Origin: VAZQ01 sp036555745
Lineage (GTDB): Bacteria > Pseudomonadota > Alphaproteobacteria > Rhizobiales > Xanthobacteraceae
Reading direction: 5' to 3'
NCBI GenBank assembly: GCA_036555745.1
Contig: DATBKV010000121.1
Location: 1 to 64,000, forward strand
Length of the DNA: 64,000 nucleotides
The position numbers and the translations under genes are program-made. This document shows, one piece after another, positions 63,337 through 64,000 of this stretch (position 1 is its first letter; each line of letters starts with the position of its first letter). Under the pieces are notes generated by a model that worked only from the letters and a program-made list of their open reading frames with translations, searched no databases and was not told the DNA's origin.

Positions 63337-64000
63337 TCAGTCCGAGCCTTCACCGCCCGCGCCGCCAATCACCTGGTTGAGCGCGCTTTGGTTGATGGTC
63401 ACCCCGACATCGCTTTCGAGCCGCGTAATATATTCGGCAAGTACATTGTCGGAGAGCCCGCGATTGAGCGCCTGCACGAGACGCTTGGCCCCCTCCGAGG
63501 CCATATCCAAGCTCGGCACAGTGATGCCGGTGACGCGGAACACGACCTGTTCTCCCGATTCCCCGGTGTCGGTTTTACCCGCGGCGTCTTTCGCCGTGCG
63601 GAAGACGGCATCGACGCCGGTCGGCGACAGCGGGCCCGAGGCCTCGCCGCGCTTGAGACCGCTCACTGTTTCGACCTTGAGATGATCCTGCGCCGCCACG
63701 TCCGCGAGCGTCGAGCCGGCTTTCAACTTGTCCAGGATTTCGGTCGCCTTGGCGCTGAGGCGGCTGGCGATCTCCTGTTGGCGCCAGCGCGCTTCGACCT
63801 TATCCTTTACCTCCTCGAACGAACGCTCGCGCGAGGGCGTTATGCCAGCCACGTCGAACCAGATGTAGCCGTCCTGCGCTTGCAGCGGGTCGGCCTCGAC
63901 GCCGACGTCGGTGGTAAATGCCGCGGCGAGCAGCCGTTGCGCATCGGGGAGGTTCACGGGCGAGCCCGACGGATCGCGACCGGAGCGATCGACCTCGACG
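63337..64000 (-). CDS. ppiD: Peptidylprolyl isomerase PpiD/SurA-type (5' end outside window)
   Basis: The C-terminal 220 residues of a periplasmic folding factor; the frame is open at the window end. The visible part has YIWFDVAGITPSRERSFEEVKDKVEARWRQQE, typical of the region after the parvulin domain of PpiD (SurA_N_3 family). The parvulin domain itself and the N-terminal anchor are outside. It precedes trpE by 15 bases, an arrangement common in this group. Confidence 0.8.
   Translation of the reverse strand, partial: VEVDRSGRDPSGSPVNLPDAQRLLAAAFTTDVGVEADPLQAQDGYIWFDVAGITPSRERSFEEVKDKVEARWRQQEIASRLSAKATEILDKLKAGSTLADVAAQDHLKVETVSGLKRGEASGPLSPTGVDAVFRTAKDAAGKTDTGESGEQVVFRVTGITVPSLDMASEGAKRLVQALNRGLSDNVLAEYITRLESDVGVTINQSALNQVIGGAGGEGSD

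Overview
The window is high-GC, densely packed chromosomal core DNA of an alphaproteobacterium. The gene order points to Hyphomicrobiales (Rhizobiales), probably near Bradyrhizobiaceae or Xanthobacteraceae. The evidence is a 14-gene nuo operon followed by birA, rnj, mce and a DUF1467 gene; a cdsA-dxr-rseP-bamA-lpxD-fabZ-lpxA-lpxI-lpxB run; a trpE-trpG-trpD-trpC-moaC-moeA-lexA run; an RpsB with a C-terminal extension; and LexA boxes of the alphaproteobacterial GTTC-N7-GTTC type. Genus level is inference. No tRNA, rRNA, insertion sequence, prophage or CRISPR array was recognised.

Layout. 1-2180: the end of a cytochrome c / streptogramin-lyase-like propeller protein, converging with a BKACE-family beta-keto acid cleavage enzyme. 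2479-20829: nuoA to nuoN (respiratory complex I) with three extra small ORFs between canonical genes (after nuoC, nuoF and nuoH), then birA, rnj, mce and DUF1467, all on the plus strand and mostly overlapping or a few bases apart. 20830-21294: a gap holding an orphan minus-strand intrinsic terminator. 21295-24698: proS, lolC/E and lolD. 24828-26484: an accessory patch with a small membrane protein, a radical SAM/SPASM-like protein on the minus strand and, divergent from it, a 32-residue hydrophobic peptide behind a very clear LexA-controlled promoter. 26596-45115: dnaE, rpsB, tsf, pyrH, frr, uppS, cdsA, dxr, rseP, bamA, lpxD, fabZ, lpxA, lpxI and lpxB, covering replication, translation, isoprenoid and phospholipid precursors, outer-membrane assembly and lipid A. 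45244-49093: a second accessory patch with a small membrane protein, a B12-type radical SAM enzyme, a methyltransferase, and a 0.9-kb gap with a promoter-like site, many strong hairpins and an rrn-boxA-like motif. 49094-56426: gltA and gltX (minus), glnS and comEC (plus). 56505-64000: a minus-strand run from a ppiD fragment through trpE, trpG, trpD, trpC, moaC and moeA to lexA.

The most interesting signal is the SOS unit at 26.3-26.5 kb. A near-consensus promoter (CTTGAC-N17-CTATGT) has one LexA box inside its spacer and a second, oppositely oriented box over its -10 and start region. It reads into a well-led 32-codon ORF for a single-span hydrophobic peptide, similar in size and control to the SOS division inhibitor SidA of Caulobacter. 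The same operator pair lies upstream of the divergent radical SAM gene, and dnaE follows the peptide. The lexA gene, with its own box, is also in this window and gives an internal reference for the operator. The second point of interest is the convergent gap at 48.2-49.1 kb, which looks like a structured RNA or an orphan rRNA-operon leader.
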